This document shows, piece by piece, positions 33,501-43,652 of a DNA stretch of 64,000 bases. Source of the DNA: Buxus sempervirens (lineage: Eukaryota; Streptophyta; Magnoliopsida; Buxales; Buxaceae); assembly GCA_947561395.2 (NCBI GenBank), contig OX387184.1, positions 6,758,001-6,822,000 of the forward strand. The letters are read 5' to 3'. The translations under genes and the position numbers were made by a program. Numbering within the stretch: the first letter of the stretch is position 1; each line of letters opens with the position of its first letter. Under the pieces are notes generated by a model, which was not told where the DNA came from, made no database searches, and worked only from the letters and a program-made list of their open reading frames with translations.

Positions 33501-34240
33501 GGGGGTGTGAGAAAAAGAAAGAAAAGGGGACCACTGCAGAAAAGATGGTCAAGAAAGTGATGGAGAAATACCACTTTCACCCAGGGAAAGGCCTGGGGAT
33601 CAATCTGCAGGGGATGGTGGAGCCAATCACGGCTAAGAAACTGATCCCCAAGGTAGGGTTGGGCTTCAAGCCCAGAGGCTGGAGAAGAATGAAGCACGAA
33701 GAAGGGGAGAGCAGAAGCAAAGGAAAACTCCCTCATTTAAGGGAAAGTTTCCCTAAACCCGCTTATATAATCCAAATTTCTCCTCCTATGGACCAATCAA
33801 AACCTCCCTACTACAATGTCAACCCATTTCAAAAGCCTTCTGTTTCGGCCTTACAACCCTATAACCCATCTCCAATACTGGGAGCAGTGGATGGGCCTGG
33901 ACCACAGCCCGAGCAGCAGGTGGATTTTTCTGAAGATGTGGGTGCATTCTTCGCCATGACTGAGGGCGAAAAGACAGGGGTAGACATGGAACTACCATTC
34001 ATTGACTGGGCCGCAGTAAAGGTTCCAGACAAGGTCATTTCTGAACTGGGTCCCGTAGCAGAAAAGGGCAGTACCCACCCGGTGATGATGGCATCGGATG
34101 CTGGGCTTGAGGAGCAGGCTTTCCCTATTTCCCCTGCTCCCCAAAATTTTGTACTGAACAATTGGGAGGAAACTCCCCTTACCTTTGAAGCAGCGTTAGT
34201 TCGGCAAACTGACGCGGCTTCCAAAAAAAAACTCCAATAG
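30536..34240 (+). CDS. gag-pro: Gag-protease polyprotein with G-patch, element E
   Basis: Start chosen at the ATG at 30536 (MNTEENQAQ), after the probable acceptor; the frame itself opens at 30269. 1234 codons. The Q/P-rich N-terminus and a charged helix are followed by the gag core (about residues 130-310: CPDFDKFDGTGCPLSHLK, QLFQRSLTGSALRWF). A zinc-knuckle variant C-x2-H-x5-H-x4-C (CDFHMGAPGHSTDTC) follows at about residue 450. A long linker holds repeated PLVxN words and a K/E-rich stretch (about 700-740). The aspartic protease has active-site motif LIDNGSALNV (about residue 845), and a G-patch (PGKGLGINLQGM...GLGF) lies at about 1008-1050. It ends KKKLQ-TAG after an A9 run; pol is in the -1 frame. 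Confidence 0.9.
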   Translation: MNTEENQAQATVPAQDFTQLQEQVAGLAKMLGDLLAAQAQQAQAPNQASTSHQAPPPQAYIPPPVQPMPEPISEPVPEPILIRENMAESEKELEKEKARDEMEKKMLLRIKRIQAELKEVKGGGSHAGTTFEDLCMYPDVCLPAKFRCPDFDKFDGTGCPLSHLKLYCGALCQFGRDDGILIQLFQRSLTGSALRWFATVDHGRIRRWKDLADAFLDQYKFNSEIVPDRYDMMRMTKGKDEPVRQYAKRWREAASQVRPPMQEPEMISTFMGTLGQPFYNHLVGQITTNFTALVQVADRIEEGVRSGRLIDYSTLTGQSDSSASMAQKKGAGFKKTGARKEGEVNLVQAPPAKKPLHVNISAPQQAQQAQQSYQTPMNVNFSPSVPANTRRTFSKEERDAWFAARKNRVFTPLPISLSQLLPTLLKGEYLTLKEPNPNATRGRNFDTSVTCDFHMGAPGHSTDTCWVLKHAVQDLLDQKALVFNTAAPAPSGNDIGQNPLPYHNGAGPSNSITAISTTRRAFDPSQLIAPVGTTVQVRFFQEEEEEEINMVSQKNNLAAEDISSSLNRVSSLMAQINTARPPLVFNCSPSICSPSKPSKAPLVINLDPTTASITSSVPTKSKLQPLVVNVQPAHTIPKPAHTSRSKLQPLVVNIPKLAYSEAAVPWNYSEGITATVPAVRNLNQEEVNLMTRSGKCAGGEEKEKETEVEKEKKENEEKRKQKGKNKVGEDTPQGAENEASDLIKIIKKSEFNLVDQLNKVPAQISILGLLLNSEKHRDALLRVLQSAHVSQTIDPDQLGKMVGQILSHNVISFSEGEISPSGCYHVDPLHITVLCKGCMVARVLIDNGSALNVCPLITFTKLGLDQSRIKRNGRIVRAFDSSKTHSLGEIELPVTIGPNIFNITFEVMDIPAAFNLLLGRPWIHSARAIPSTLHQRVKYIRGQRVITVLAENLVPPIVSPDVPLINVDLTVDKIAFHSFQFEAVNYIPGGCEKKKEKGTTAEKMVKKVMEKYHFHPGKGLGINLQGMVEPITAKKLIPKVGLGFKPRGWRRMKHEEGESRSKGKLPHLRESFPKPAYIIQISPPMDQSKPPYYNVNPFQKPSVSALQPYNPSPILGAVDGPGPQPEQQVDFSEDVGAFFAMTEGEKTGVDMELPFIDWAAVKVPDKVISELGPVAEKGSTHPVMMASDAGLEEQAFPISPAPQNFVLNNWEETPLTFEAALVRQTDAASKKKLQ
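34224..34240 (+). other. Gag-pro/pol junction: A9 slippery run followed by a stop
   Basis: The run of nine A then CTCCAATAG includes A-AAA-AAC, a classic -1 frameshift heptamer, in the correct phase: slipping back one base enters the frame of the RT ORF. Element A stops its gag at the same aligned place (CTCCCATAA). Ogre elements are known to splice an intron between protease and RT, so splicing is the alternative. Confidence 0.5.
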
Positions 34241-37200
34241 TGGAATGCCATTTCCCTGAAGGTTCTAATGGGCCTTCGCCTTCAGGGGAATTATGTTTAG
34301 AAGGCCCACAAAAAACCCAAAAAGATTTTTCTATTTTTTCTAGAAAATTTAATTTTTTCAAAAAAGTCCAAACCACTTATGAGCCATATAATCAGACCGA
34401 ATTGGACCAGGTTGAATATGACTTCGACCTTGAGCTCGACTTTGATCTCATGGGGGTCGAAGAAGAGACCGAGGTCGAAGAAGAAGACGTTCCAAAAGAA
34501 ATTGAATACCAATTGGAACGTCATGAAAAGGGGGTCCAACCTAATATTGAGGAGACCATATCCATAAATCTTGGGACCAAAGATGACCCAAAAATTGTAA
34601 AAATCGGGTCATGCTTGTCTGATGTGCAGAAGAATGAAATGTCACAGTTCCTTGCAGATTACAAGGATGTGTTTGCTTGGTCATATCGGGACATGCCAGG
34701 GTTGGACACGGACATGGTGGTGCATAAGTTGCCAATTTTACCAGGGGTTAAGCCGATTAAGCAAAAGCTGAGAAGATTGAAACCTGAATGGACCTTAAAG
34801 GTCAAGGACGAAGTGGTCAAGCAGTTCCAAGCTGGATTTCTGGCAGTCTCTACGTACCCAGAGTGGCTCGCAAACATAGTGCCAGTACCAAAGAAGGACG
34901 GGAAGGTCCGAATGTGCGTGGATTATAGAGACTTAAACAGGGCAAGCCCAAAGGATGATTTTCCGCTTCCACACATCGACATTCTGGTCGATAATACTGC
35001 GGTACATAGCCTGTTCTCCTTCATGGATGGTTTCTCAGGATATAATCAGATCAAGATGGCTAAGGAGGATCAAGAGAAAACAGCATTCATCACGCCTTGG
35101 GGCACATTCCACTATACAGTCATGCCATTTGGGCTTAAAAACGCTGGGGCAACATACCAGCGGGCCATGACTGCACTATTTCATGACATGATCCATAAGG
35201 AGATGGAGGTCTACGTGGACGATATGATTGCCAAATCATGCAAAGAGGAGGACCACTTGATCAATCTGAAGAAAGTGTTTGATCGGCTCAGGAAATACAG
35301 TTTACGGCTTAACCCGGCTAAATGCGTCTTTCGGGCTACATCAGGGAAATTACTGGGGTTTATAGTGAGCCGGAGAGGAATTGAAATCGACCCGGCTAAA
35401 GCCAAGGCCATAATTGAAATGCCAGCACCCAGAACTGAGAAGGAGGTCAGGGGCTTTCTTGGAAGGATTCAATACATAAGCCGGTTCATAGCACAGCTCA
35501 CTGCTATCTGTGAACCAATTTTCAAACTTCTAAGGAAAGATAACCCTACGGTCTGGAATGAGGACTGCCAGCAGGCATTTGACACCATAAAGAGGTATTT
35601 GCTGAACCCACCGGTACTAGTGCCACCAACTCCAGGAAGACCGCTGATCCTGTACTTGTCAGTGTTGGAAACGTCGATGGGATGTGTCTTGGGGCAACAT
35701 GATGAGACTGGTAGAAAAGAAAGGGCAATTTACTATCTGAGTAAAAAATTCACAGAATATGAAGCTAAATACTCACCATTGGAAAAGACTTGCTGTGCTC
35801 TAGTGTGGGCCACTCAGAGGCTAAGGCATTATTTCCTTAGTCACTCCACACTATTGATATCCCGGATGGACCCGCTGAAGTATTTATTTGAGAAACCGGC
35901 ACTGACTGGCAGGACGGCAAAGTGACAACTACTATTGTCCGAGTTTGACCTCACATACATCACCCAGAAGGCGATCAAGGGTCAAGCCATAGCTGATCAC
36001 CTGGCTGCACATCCTCTGCCAGAATATCAACCCTTGAAGACCAACTTTCCCGATGAGGCTATTCTGTACACTGAAGAGGAGGACAGTGAGAGTTCTTGGC
36101 AGATGTTCTTCGATGGGGCCGCCAACATGAATGGGAACGGAATAGGGGCAGTCTTGGTTAAACCAGATGGTTCACACATCCCAATTGCAGTAAAGCTGAG
36201 ATTCCAGTGCACCAATAACATAGCAGAATATGAAGCATGCATAATTGGATTGCAAGCAGCCATGGATCATGGAGTAGAGGAACTTGACGTATATGGGGAT
36301 TCGAGTCTTATCATCTTCCAAACAACTGGTGAGTGGAAAACCAAGGATCACAAATTGATCCCCTATCACCAGTACTTGGAAGAAATAAGCACAAATTTCA
36401 CTCGAATTTCCTTCAACTATATGCCAAGGGCCAAGAATCAGTTTGCGGATGCTCTAGCAACCTTGGCTTCAATGGTCAGCATACCAGAAGGAGTAGACAT
36501 CAGACCGCTGGAAATTAAGGTCCGAGATGAACCGGCTTACTGTCTCGTTCTAGAGGGAGAGCCAGAAGAAGAAGCACCATGGTTTCAGGATATCAAGAAC
36601 TTCTTGAATAATCGGAGTTTGCCAGAAAATGCCACTGCGACTGAGAAGAGGACAATACAGAGATTGGCTGGTCAATTTCTGCTAAGTGGTGGACATGTGT
36701 ACAAGAGGTCACATAACGACATTCTGCTAAGATGTGTTGCCAAGGCTGAATCGGAAAGGCTGATTGAGACTGTACATGGAGGAGTCTGTGGGCCCCATAT
36801 GAGTGGGCACATGCTGGCTAAGAAGATCCTGAGGCTGGGATACTACTGGACGACCATGGAGCATGATTGCTGTATACATGTCAGGAGGTGCCATCAATGC
36901 CAGATATATGCAGATAACAAGCATGCACCCCCAGGCGAGCTGCACAACATGACATCACCCTGGCCCTTCTCTATGTGGGGCATAGATGTCATCGGCATGA
37001 TCTCCCCTAAGGCATCGAACGGACACAGATTCATCCTGGTGGCGATTGACTATTTCACTAAGTGGGTGGAAGCAGCCTCATATGCAAACATCACTAGCAA
37101 CCATGTTATTAAATTTTTGAAGCACAACATTATTTGTCGCTATGGACTGCCAAGTGCCATAGTATCAGACAATGCTTCAAATATTAAGAACAAGGACATG

Positions 37201-37827
37201 AAGAAAATGTGTGAGCAGTTTCAGATCACCCATCATAAGTCAGCTTCGTACAGGCCAAAGATGAATGGGGCAGTGGAAGCAGCAAACAAGAATATAAAGA
37301 AAATCATTCAGAAGATGGTAGTGAGTTACAAGGATTGGCATGAAATGCTGCCACTTGCTCTACATGCCTACAGAACCTCGATCCGGACTTCAACTGGGGC
37401 AACCCCATACTCCCTAGTCTATGGGATGGAAGCAGTCTTGCCCATGGAAGTAGAGATCCCATCACTCCGAGTGCTCATGGAAGCAGAACTAGAAGAAGCC
37501 GAATGGGTCCAGTCCAGACATGATCAACTTAACCTGATAGAAGAAAAGAGGTTGAAAGCACTTTGCCATGGACAGTTGTACCAGAAGAGAATGGCCCGGG
37601 CTTACAATAAGAAAGTGAGACCCAGAACTTTCCAAGAAGGAAACTTAGTGCTAAAGAAAATTCTACCATTTTTGGAGGATCCTCGTGGTAAGTTCAAGCC
37701 CAATTGGGAAGGCCCATATGTCGTCAAGAAAGTACTGTCAGGGGGTGCACTCATCTTAGCAGAAATGGATGGGTCAGATTTTCCTGAGCCCATTAACTCT
37801 GATGCGGTAAAAAGGTATTTTCCTTGA
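34241..37827 (+). pseudogene. pol: Pol of element E: RT, RNase H, second RNase H, integrase; one in-frame TGA
   Basis: The frame is open from 34240 to 35925 and from 35926 to 37827 in the same phase. RT has CVDYRDLNRASPKDDFPLP, MPFGLKNAGATYQR and the catalytic YVDD near 35212-35223. The first RNase H follows (YLSKKFTEYEAKYSPLEK). At 35923-35925 TGA replaces the Trp codon that B has (GRTAK-stop against GRIAKWQ). The second, archaeal-like RNase H starts at MFFDGAANMNGNGIGAV (about 36100) with a typical D...E...D pattern. Integrase shows an H-H-C-C finger (H..GHMLAKKI...CHQC) and the D, D, E residues in GIDVIG, VSDNAS and GAVEAANK, ending at 37827. Without readthrough, second RNase H and integrase would not be made. 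Confidence 0.88.
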
Positions 37828-38779
37828 GTGAATATGTCTAGGAAATGATCCGAGGCCATTTTTCTTTATTTCCTTCAAAAATTTTAATCCCTAGTCTAGC
37901 CAAGTTGAGCCGGTTCGTTTCTTTGATCAACCCAAACCAGATTTACAGTCAAATTGGGGCAAAGCCAATTGGGGCAAAGTAAGGAAAGAAAAAGAAAAAG
38001 AGAGGAAAAGCAATGGAAATGGCAAATGAAAGCCAAGTGTGAAAAAAAAAGAAAATGCAAAAAAATGCAATTTGGGGAAAAAGGGTTAAATTCGTCATGA
38101 CTGTAAGTTCGGTTGACCTATTTCCACACTTGAAAAATTTTGGGCCTTCAATACCCTTTCTTTCATAAACTGAGCCTAGCCTTTATTTCGTCCTATTTTT
38201 AAGCCCTCGGTGATCTTAGCTTGTTCATTCAAATATCAGAGTAAGATGGGTGATGACGGAATTCAGAAGCCGGCCCTAGTGAAAACCGTAACTGGCGCTA
38301 AGGGCAATATTGGCGAAAAGGCAAAAAGAAAAAAAAATAAGAAAAATGAAAGAAAATCAGAGGTTGAGTTGATCATGGGGATCCGAGCTTCAAGCAAAGT
38401 TGGCATGAGCAGAATGGGGCAGTTTTGGCAGTTGGGAATGACTCTAAAGGTCCTAAGATGGACGGTTCTGATCCCTCAGTATTTTGTGGACTACCCTATT
38501 CATTATTTAACCTGGTTCTAATTCCTTTAATTATAGGTGATTAAGTGCATGGACCAAATTTCAAAAAAAAATATATACAAAAAAAAATATAAAAAGGAAA
38601 AATTATACTTTGGCCAGTGATGAGAAATCAAATACTTTTCATAAAACCTTTGTTTTTACAAGCATCTGAGCATTCTGAGGCCAATAATATAAAAACTTTA
38701 TTTTGAATTAAATCCTTTGTATTTCCACTATTGGAGTTCAATTTTGTACAAAGGTATGAAAAATGTGCAGGAAATAAAG
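37828..38779 (+). other. Spacer between pol and the antisense genes of E
   Basis: No gene. A/G-rich runs at 37979-38070 and 38320-38350. Much of it aligns with A 23340-24760, so it is ancestral 3' untranslated sequence. It would also contain the 3' UTR of the antisense gene on the opposite strand. Confidence 0.55.
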
Positions 38780-39690
38780 CTAGTCTCCTAGCCGCTCCTC
38801 AAGCTCCCGAATCCGAGCTGCCTGAGCTGCAATGACTCCTGAAGCCCCCTCTGCAGCGGGATCACTCAGGAAGGAAATGACCTCATCTGAAAGGGCCTGC
38901 TTAATCCGCATACCCCTAAGGCTGGCCAAAGTATCCTGGTACTTCTGCCGGATCATACGGACCTCGAAGCGACGAGCCTGCCTCTGCTCCTCCAGCTTCT
39001 CTTCCACGGCAATACGGCGTGAGACCTGCTCCTCAAGCTGCCTCTCCAGATAAGCTCTGTATCCTGAGCTCCTGGGCCTCCCGTACCCATATCTGCTGAA
39101 GCCGCTTATGAGAAGCCCGCTCAGACTCTAGAATGTCCTCATAGATGGGAGCCAAGACTACAGGAGGATCTTCGGGTACTGGGGCCTGAGTCTGTATCTG
39201 TTCCTTGATCCAGAAGAGATAATCCTTCACATGGGTTTCCGAGAAGACGGGACCATGCATAAAGCGGACATAAGACCACTCCTTCATCAACCAGGCATTC
39301 AGCTTCATAGAAAGAGGCCCAAGACGATCCTCATATCCACATGGGATGATAATCCCCTGGGTCGCTCGGAACTGACGAAGGACCCGCAGAGGAAGATAAA
39401 GCACTGCATGTCTCAGGCCAGCCAGAATCAAAAAGTTGCGGTCTCGGAAGCTAATCACTGTCTCCGCATTAGGCTGGTAAGTACCAGGCCATCTCACCTG
39501 GTCATCCTGAAGCGAGCCCAAGAAAGTGAACCAGCCCTGTTTGCCCCCTGGAATATCGGGGCACCCCCTGTTGCTCATCAAGAGAGGGACTTTCAGACTC
39601 GGGAAGAAGTGTCGATTGATCTCTTCAATCTGGCTCAAATGATCAAGTAGCCAAAGCTGCAAAGGAAGAGAGAGGTGTCAGCACATTGTA

Positions 39691-39735
<45 letters not shown>

Positions 39736-40494
39736 CAAAAAAGGCAAAAAGAAAGCCAAAAAGAAAGAAAAAAAAAACTTGTATACCTGCAGGATCTGGG
39801 CACATGCTAAGAAGCGTTTTGACTTCCTGTTGTAGCAGTCAGTCAAGGCCTGATATATCCCAGCTAAAATCATAGGGGCCAACCTCTCCCGCTCCCTGAC
39901 CTGGCATATCACAGAAATCAAGGCCAAGTCCACCTCGTCATCCTCCCGTGGGAAAAGCAACTGGTTGACCACTATTAGGGTCAACGCATTGAATCGGGCC
40001 TCCTTATCTTCTCCCCTCAAAAGCTTCTCAGTCAAAAAAGCCTTAGATAGGGTCAAAAGGGTGTCAGAATCCCCCAAGTCCTTCTTCCCTATGCCCAAAA
40101 AAGTAGAAGCTTCCTTCTTATAACTGGGCCTAAGAGGTGGATTCACCACCTTCTCATCAAACCTCAGGCCCAGGATGGTTTCCACCTCTTCAATGGTTGG
40201 GGTCATCTCATGGGTCCCAAAACGGAACAAGTTGAGATCAGGAACCCAATGACCAATCATGGCCTCTATAATCTCCCACTTGAAGGGAACCTTGGGAATG
40301 AGCAGGGTATGACCTAGATTGGTAGTACCCCATCTCCTCTCCTCATCTAGAGTCATAGAGTTAACCCACCTGGTGTAAAAGGAATCCACAGGGTTGTACC
40401 TAGTGAGATTTGGGGGTTTTGATCTAAAAGGCTGTTTTGCAGGGGAGGCAGTGTGGACAGACAATAATGGGGCAGAAGATGATTCGGATTCCAT
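38780..40494 (-). CDS. Antisense DUF7745-like ORF1 homologue of element E, two exons, C-terminal frameshift
   Basis: Exon 1 is 40494-39787 (236 codons) and exon 2 starts at 39656. The 130-bp intron has donor CTGCAG|GTATAC and acceptor CTTTGCAG|CTTTGG, both phase 0, and contains a long T tract. The start MESESSSAP is chosen because a TATA box (CTATAAATG, 40604-40612) would place transcription near 40575, after the upstream ATG. The protein is colinear with B ORF1: LFRFGTHEMTPTIEEVE, ILGLRF, RPSYKKEASTFLG, LRVLRQF. B reads straight through at the intron position. Exon 2 stops at 39033 after SLSGEAA. A one-base shift near 39057 would continue into the coiled coil RAYLERQLEEQ to 38780, so the C-terminus is probably frameshifted. 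Function unknown. Confidence 0.8.
39657..39786 (-). other. Intron of the antisense ORF1-like gene
   Basis: 130 bp, GT...AG on the minus strand, phase 0. It contains about 45 consecutive T on that strand (39690-39734 as A), so the length may vary or be misassembled. Junctions fall exactly where the B homologue is uninterrupted (CAPLLH against CAQILQ, then IWLQDHL against LWLLDHL). Confidence 0.8.
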
Positions 40495-40603
40495 TGGATT
40501 TGACGGGAGCAAGCTAGAACTAAAGAGGAGGAAGAAAAAGGCGAAAAAGGGGGTTTCTAAACTCAAAAACTCGTAAAAAATGCCCAAATCCCGAGACTGG
40601 TTG

Positions 40604-40612
40604 CATTTATAG
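40604..40612 (-). promoter_or_regulatory. TATA box of the antisense ORF1-like gene
   Basis: CTATAAATG on the minus strand, about 110 bp before the chosen ATG and directly next to the dyad array at 40625-40763. Confidence 0.6.
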
Positions 40613-40624
40613 CATCTTTTAACA

Positions 40625-40763
40625 TATCCGGTAACTCAGACCGGATACAAAGGCTTTGGTAATATCCGGATAAGTATACCGGATACGAAGGATCCCATGA
40701 ATATCCGGTATGACATACCGGATACAAAGACCAATCAATGTATCCGGTATGTCAGAGCGGATA
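40625..40763. promoter_or_regulatory. Array of four 23-bp dyads upstream of the antisense ORF1-like gene
   Basis: TATCCGG-N9-CCGGATA units start at 40625, 40663, 40702 and 40741 (spacing 38, 39, 39). The third is a near-perfect inverted repeat (TATCCGGTAT, GAC, ATACCGGATA). The last has GCGGATA. Same unit and period as in the LTR and leader, now 13 bp from an antisense TATA box. Confidence 0.87.
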
Positions 40764-40970
40764 CCGAGAAAAAAATGCAAAAAAAGAGCTAAGGATGAAA
40801 AAATCTGAATTTTTTACCTGTTTTACCTGCTTACAAGTCATAATTGCATAGAATGGAGAGCAAAAGATGTGCAAGACATGATAGATTGAATAAAAAGTTT
40901 TTTCATATATATCTGAAAGTTTTTGTACAGGGATGATAAAATACAAGAAAATGAAAAATATAATCCTAAT
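40764..40970. other. Spacer between the dyad array and the end of the PMD gene
   Basis: About 200 bp of AT-rich sequence. On the minus strand it follows the PMD stop codon and probably holds its 3' UTR. No other feature seen. Confidence 0.45.
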
Positions 40971-43652
40971 CTACTCCTGTGCAGGATCATCCCCATGTCC
41001 TCGGCCGCGTCCACCTCTACGGCGTCTCCCCCAAAGGGCTCGGCCTCTAGAGTATGCAAGAATCCGCTCGGCCGCATGGCGAGGATGCCGACCTACCACC
41101 TGCTGAAGATGATACTCCAAGCAATAATCCTCGAGATCTGGGGGAGGAGCAGGAGTAGAATCGGGGGAAGAAGCCTCGGGCTCAGCAGCAACCGGCCCAA
41201 CTGGGCCCTCATCCAAAGCATCCTCTGCTCCCGCAGCTCCAGAAGGCCCAGCATCAGCAGCAGAGGGGCCAGGATCAGAAGTAGCTGAGTCCACAGAAAA
41301 GAGAAAAATCAGAAGATTCAGATATAAGGAAGAATAAAAGAAGAGGATGAAAAGAAGATCATACCAGGAATGTCTGCAGAAGGAGCAGGAGGATCCGGCT
41401 CGTCAGGATCAGCAGCTGGGACATCCTCGGGATCAGAGGCCCGAGCAGGAGATGGGTCAGGAATCAGGAAATCATGCTCAAAGAAGGCATCCTGATCATG
41501 GACCGGGCCCTGCACAAGTCAAACAAGCATATCAGAATAGCAGAAACAGAAAATAATGAAAGAAATGAACATATGAGAAGGCCAGATACCTGTCTAGCCT
41601 GGAGCTCAGCAACCAAGGCCTCCAGCTCCCTGATCCGGGCATCCCGCTGAGCCACGACCGCATCGTGCTCCGCGATCATATCATCGATCGCAGCCCGCTG
41701 GCTCTCGAACCGGTCCCGAATGGAGTTCAGCTCGTGTACCTGCCAGCAAGAACGGAAGCATGGTCAAAAAGGCAGAAGGAAGGAAAAGAGGATAAAAATG
41801 GGAAGAATACAAGACTTACCGTGTCCTCATGGATCCGGATACGGATCCCGCCAATCTCAGTCACCCCAGCACGAGTGGGTCGATCCATCAAGCATCCAAT
41901 AGACACCCGCTGGAACCACTCGTCATAATCTCCAGCTACTGTAAGCCCCTCCGCATCCAAGAAGTGATCGAACTGATCAACATCAAAGCCCGGGAGGAGT
42001 GTGTCGGGACCCACAGCAGGAGGAGGGACGGGGATGCGAAGTGCGCCAGTGTGCTGGTAGTACAGGCGCTCTCCCAAGTACATCACCCTACCAAGCCTCC
42101 CAAGGAAGCACTGGTAAGACTGACGTCGGAGATCTCGCTCAAAAGCATCCTGTACTGCCATCTCACGGGCGACTCCGACATCCACGTCATCTGGACGGGA
42201 TAGAATGAGCTGCAAAGAAGCGAAGTGGTCAGATACAGGAAAGAAAATAAAAGAAAAAAAGATAGAGGACTTACATCAGATCGGCGTGCACGGTCTAAGT
42301 GCACCCGAGCGGTACGAGGCTGGCTCCTATCGGCATCTCGAACCTGGGCCGACCATCGCAGGGCCACAGGGAAATCCGCAACCTCAGGAACCGGGGAGGG
42401 GCGGAAGAAGGTCATATAGGTGTACATGAACACCTAGCAAAAGAATAATCAGTCAGAAAAGGATAAAAGCCTAAAGAATTAAGCCAGACAGATAAATGCA
42501 ATACCTGTAGAATCTGCCAGAAGAACCGGCTGCTAACTCCATCACCTCTCGGAGATGCTAAGCCTCGAACCGCTCGGCACAGCCCGGCCAAGATGGTCCC
42601 ATAGATCAGCCGACCCCATGCTAGCTGGCGGGTCTGATGGAAATCTCTCAAGGCGTCCAAAAAGAGCGGACTGACACCAGTCGTATCCTCCGGGAAGAAG
42701 CAGCTCCCCAACATCAGCAGAAATACATGTCGGAAGATCGGCGCAAAGGCTGCATCCTCCACAGAAACGGTCTCGTGCCTCCTCTCAAAATGGCGAGCCA
42801 GACTCTCCCGCAACCAACTAATGGAGAGCCGGCCACTCCGCCCATCCCAAGCAGTAGGAGGCAGGGCCTGATATCCCAGGAGAAGTCCCATATCCTCCGC
42901 AGAAGGCCGCTCCAAGACGATGGTCCGCCCCGTCAGAGGAATGCCAGTAATCATCACAAAATCGGAGGGGCGGATCCCCAGCTCCACGTCCGGCAGGTGG
43001 AACGACTGTGTCTCTGGAAAGTATCTCTCCATCATGGCAAAGATGAGTGGACGGTCGGCTCTGAATGATGGAATGCTGAGGAAGTGATCCAGATGACACC
43101 TCCCAAACTCCCGCCTGAGTGCTGGAGAAAGCGACTGAGCTAGATCACTAAATCTGCCCCAGCTACCTCGTAAGTGGGAGGAATAATAGGGAAGCGGCAC
43201 ATCTGCCCGGATGCACATAGAGGGGTGGCTATCCAAGCCATGGAGGAGCTCTGTATCATGCACAGAAGCCCTCAGCTCCTCAGAGACCCCTGCCAGAGCT
43301 ACAGCAACCCCCTCTGGAGCCATATCTCTGGCTCTGCCTCGGCCTCTACCACGGCCTCTCTCGCCCTCAGGGGCCTGATCCTGAACTCTGCCTCTGCCTC
43401 TGCCTCGACCTCGAGCCGGTGCAACCACGGGCTAAAATCCAAGGGCAGTGTGAAGATTGTGTGGGAAAGGAGAATAGAAGAAAGAAAAGAAAGGAAAATT
43501 TTTTGAAAGCCTACCTCAGCAGAGCTCTCTCGAGAGCCGCCTAATGGCTCGGACAGGGTGGCACTAGAACTAGTCTCAATCCGAGCTCGAGAAGAAGAAG
43601 GCCGGTCGGCCGGGTCAACCTCCTCACGCACACGAGAGCGACTCCTAGCCAT
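40971..43652 (-). CDS. Antisense plant-mobile-domain (PMD) protein of element E, 7 coding exons, 740 aa
   Basis: Exons on the minus strand: 43652-43515, 43431-42505, 42433-42275, 42209-41820, 41739-41590, 41509-41365, 41284-40971 (138, 927, 159, 390, 150, 145 and 314 bp; total 2223). All six introns are GT...AG and 65-83 bp long; five are phase 0 and the last is phase 1. An RG-rich N-terminus (RGRGRGRVQ) leads into a PMD/aminotransferase-like domain (about residues 150-350) with SFHLPDVELGIRPSDF, ITGIPLTGR, SWLRESLARHFERR, AFAPIFRHVFLLMLGSCFF and RLIYGTILAGLCRA. Exon 5 encodes a coiled coil (RIRELEALVAELQARQ). The tail is acidic/proline-rich, then RRRRGGRGRG. Host PMD proteins (MAIN, MAIL1) are nuclear and linked to silencing and gene expression. 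Nothing looks broken. Confidence 0.85.
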
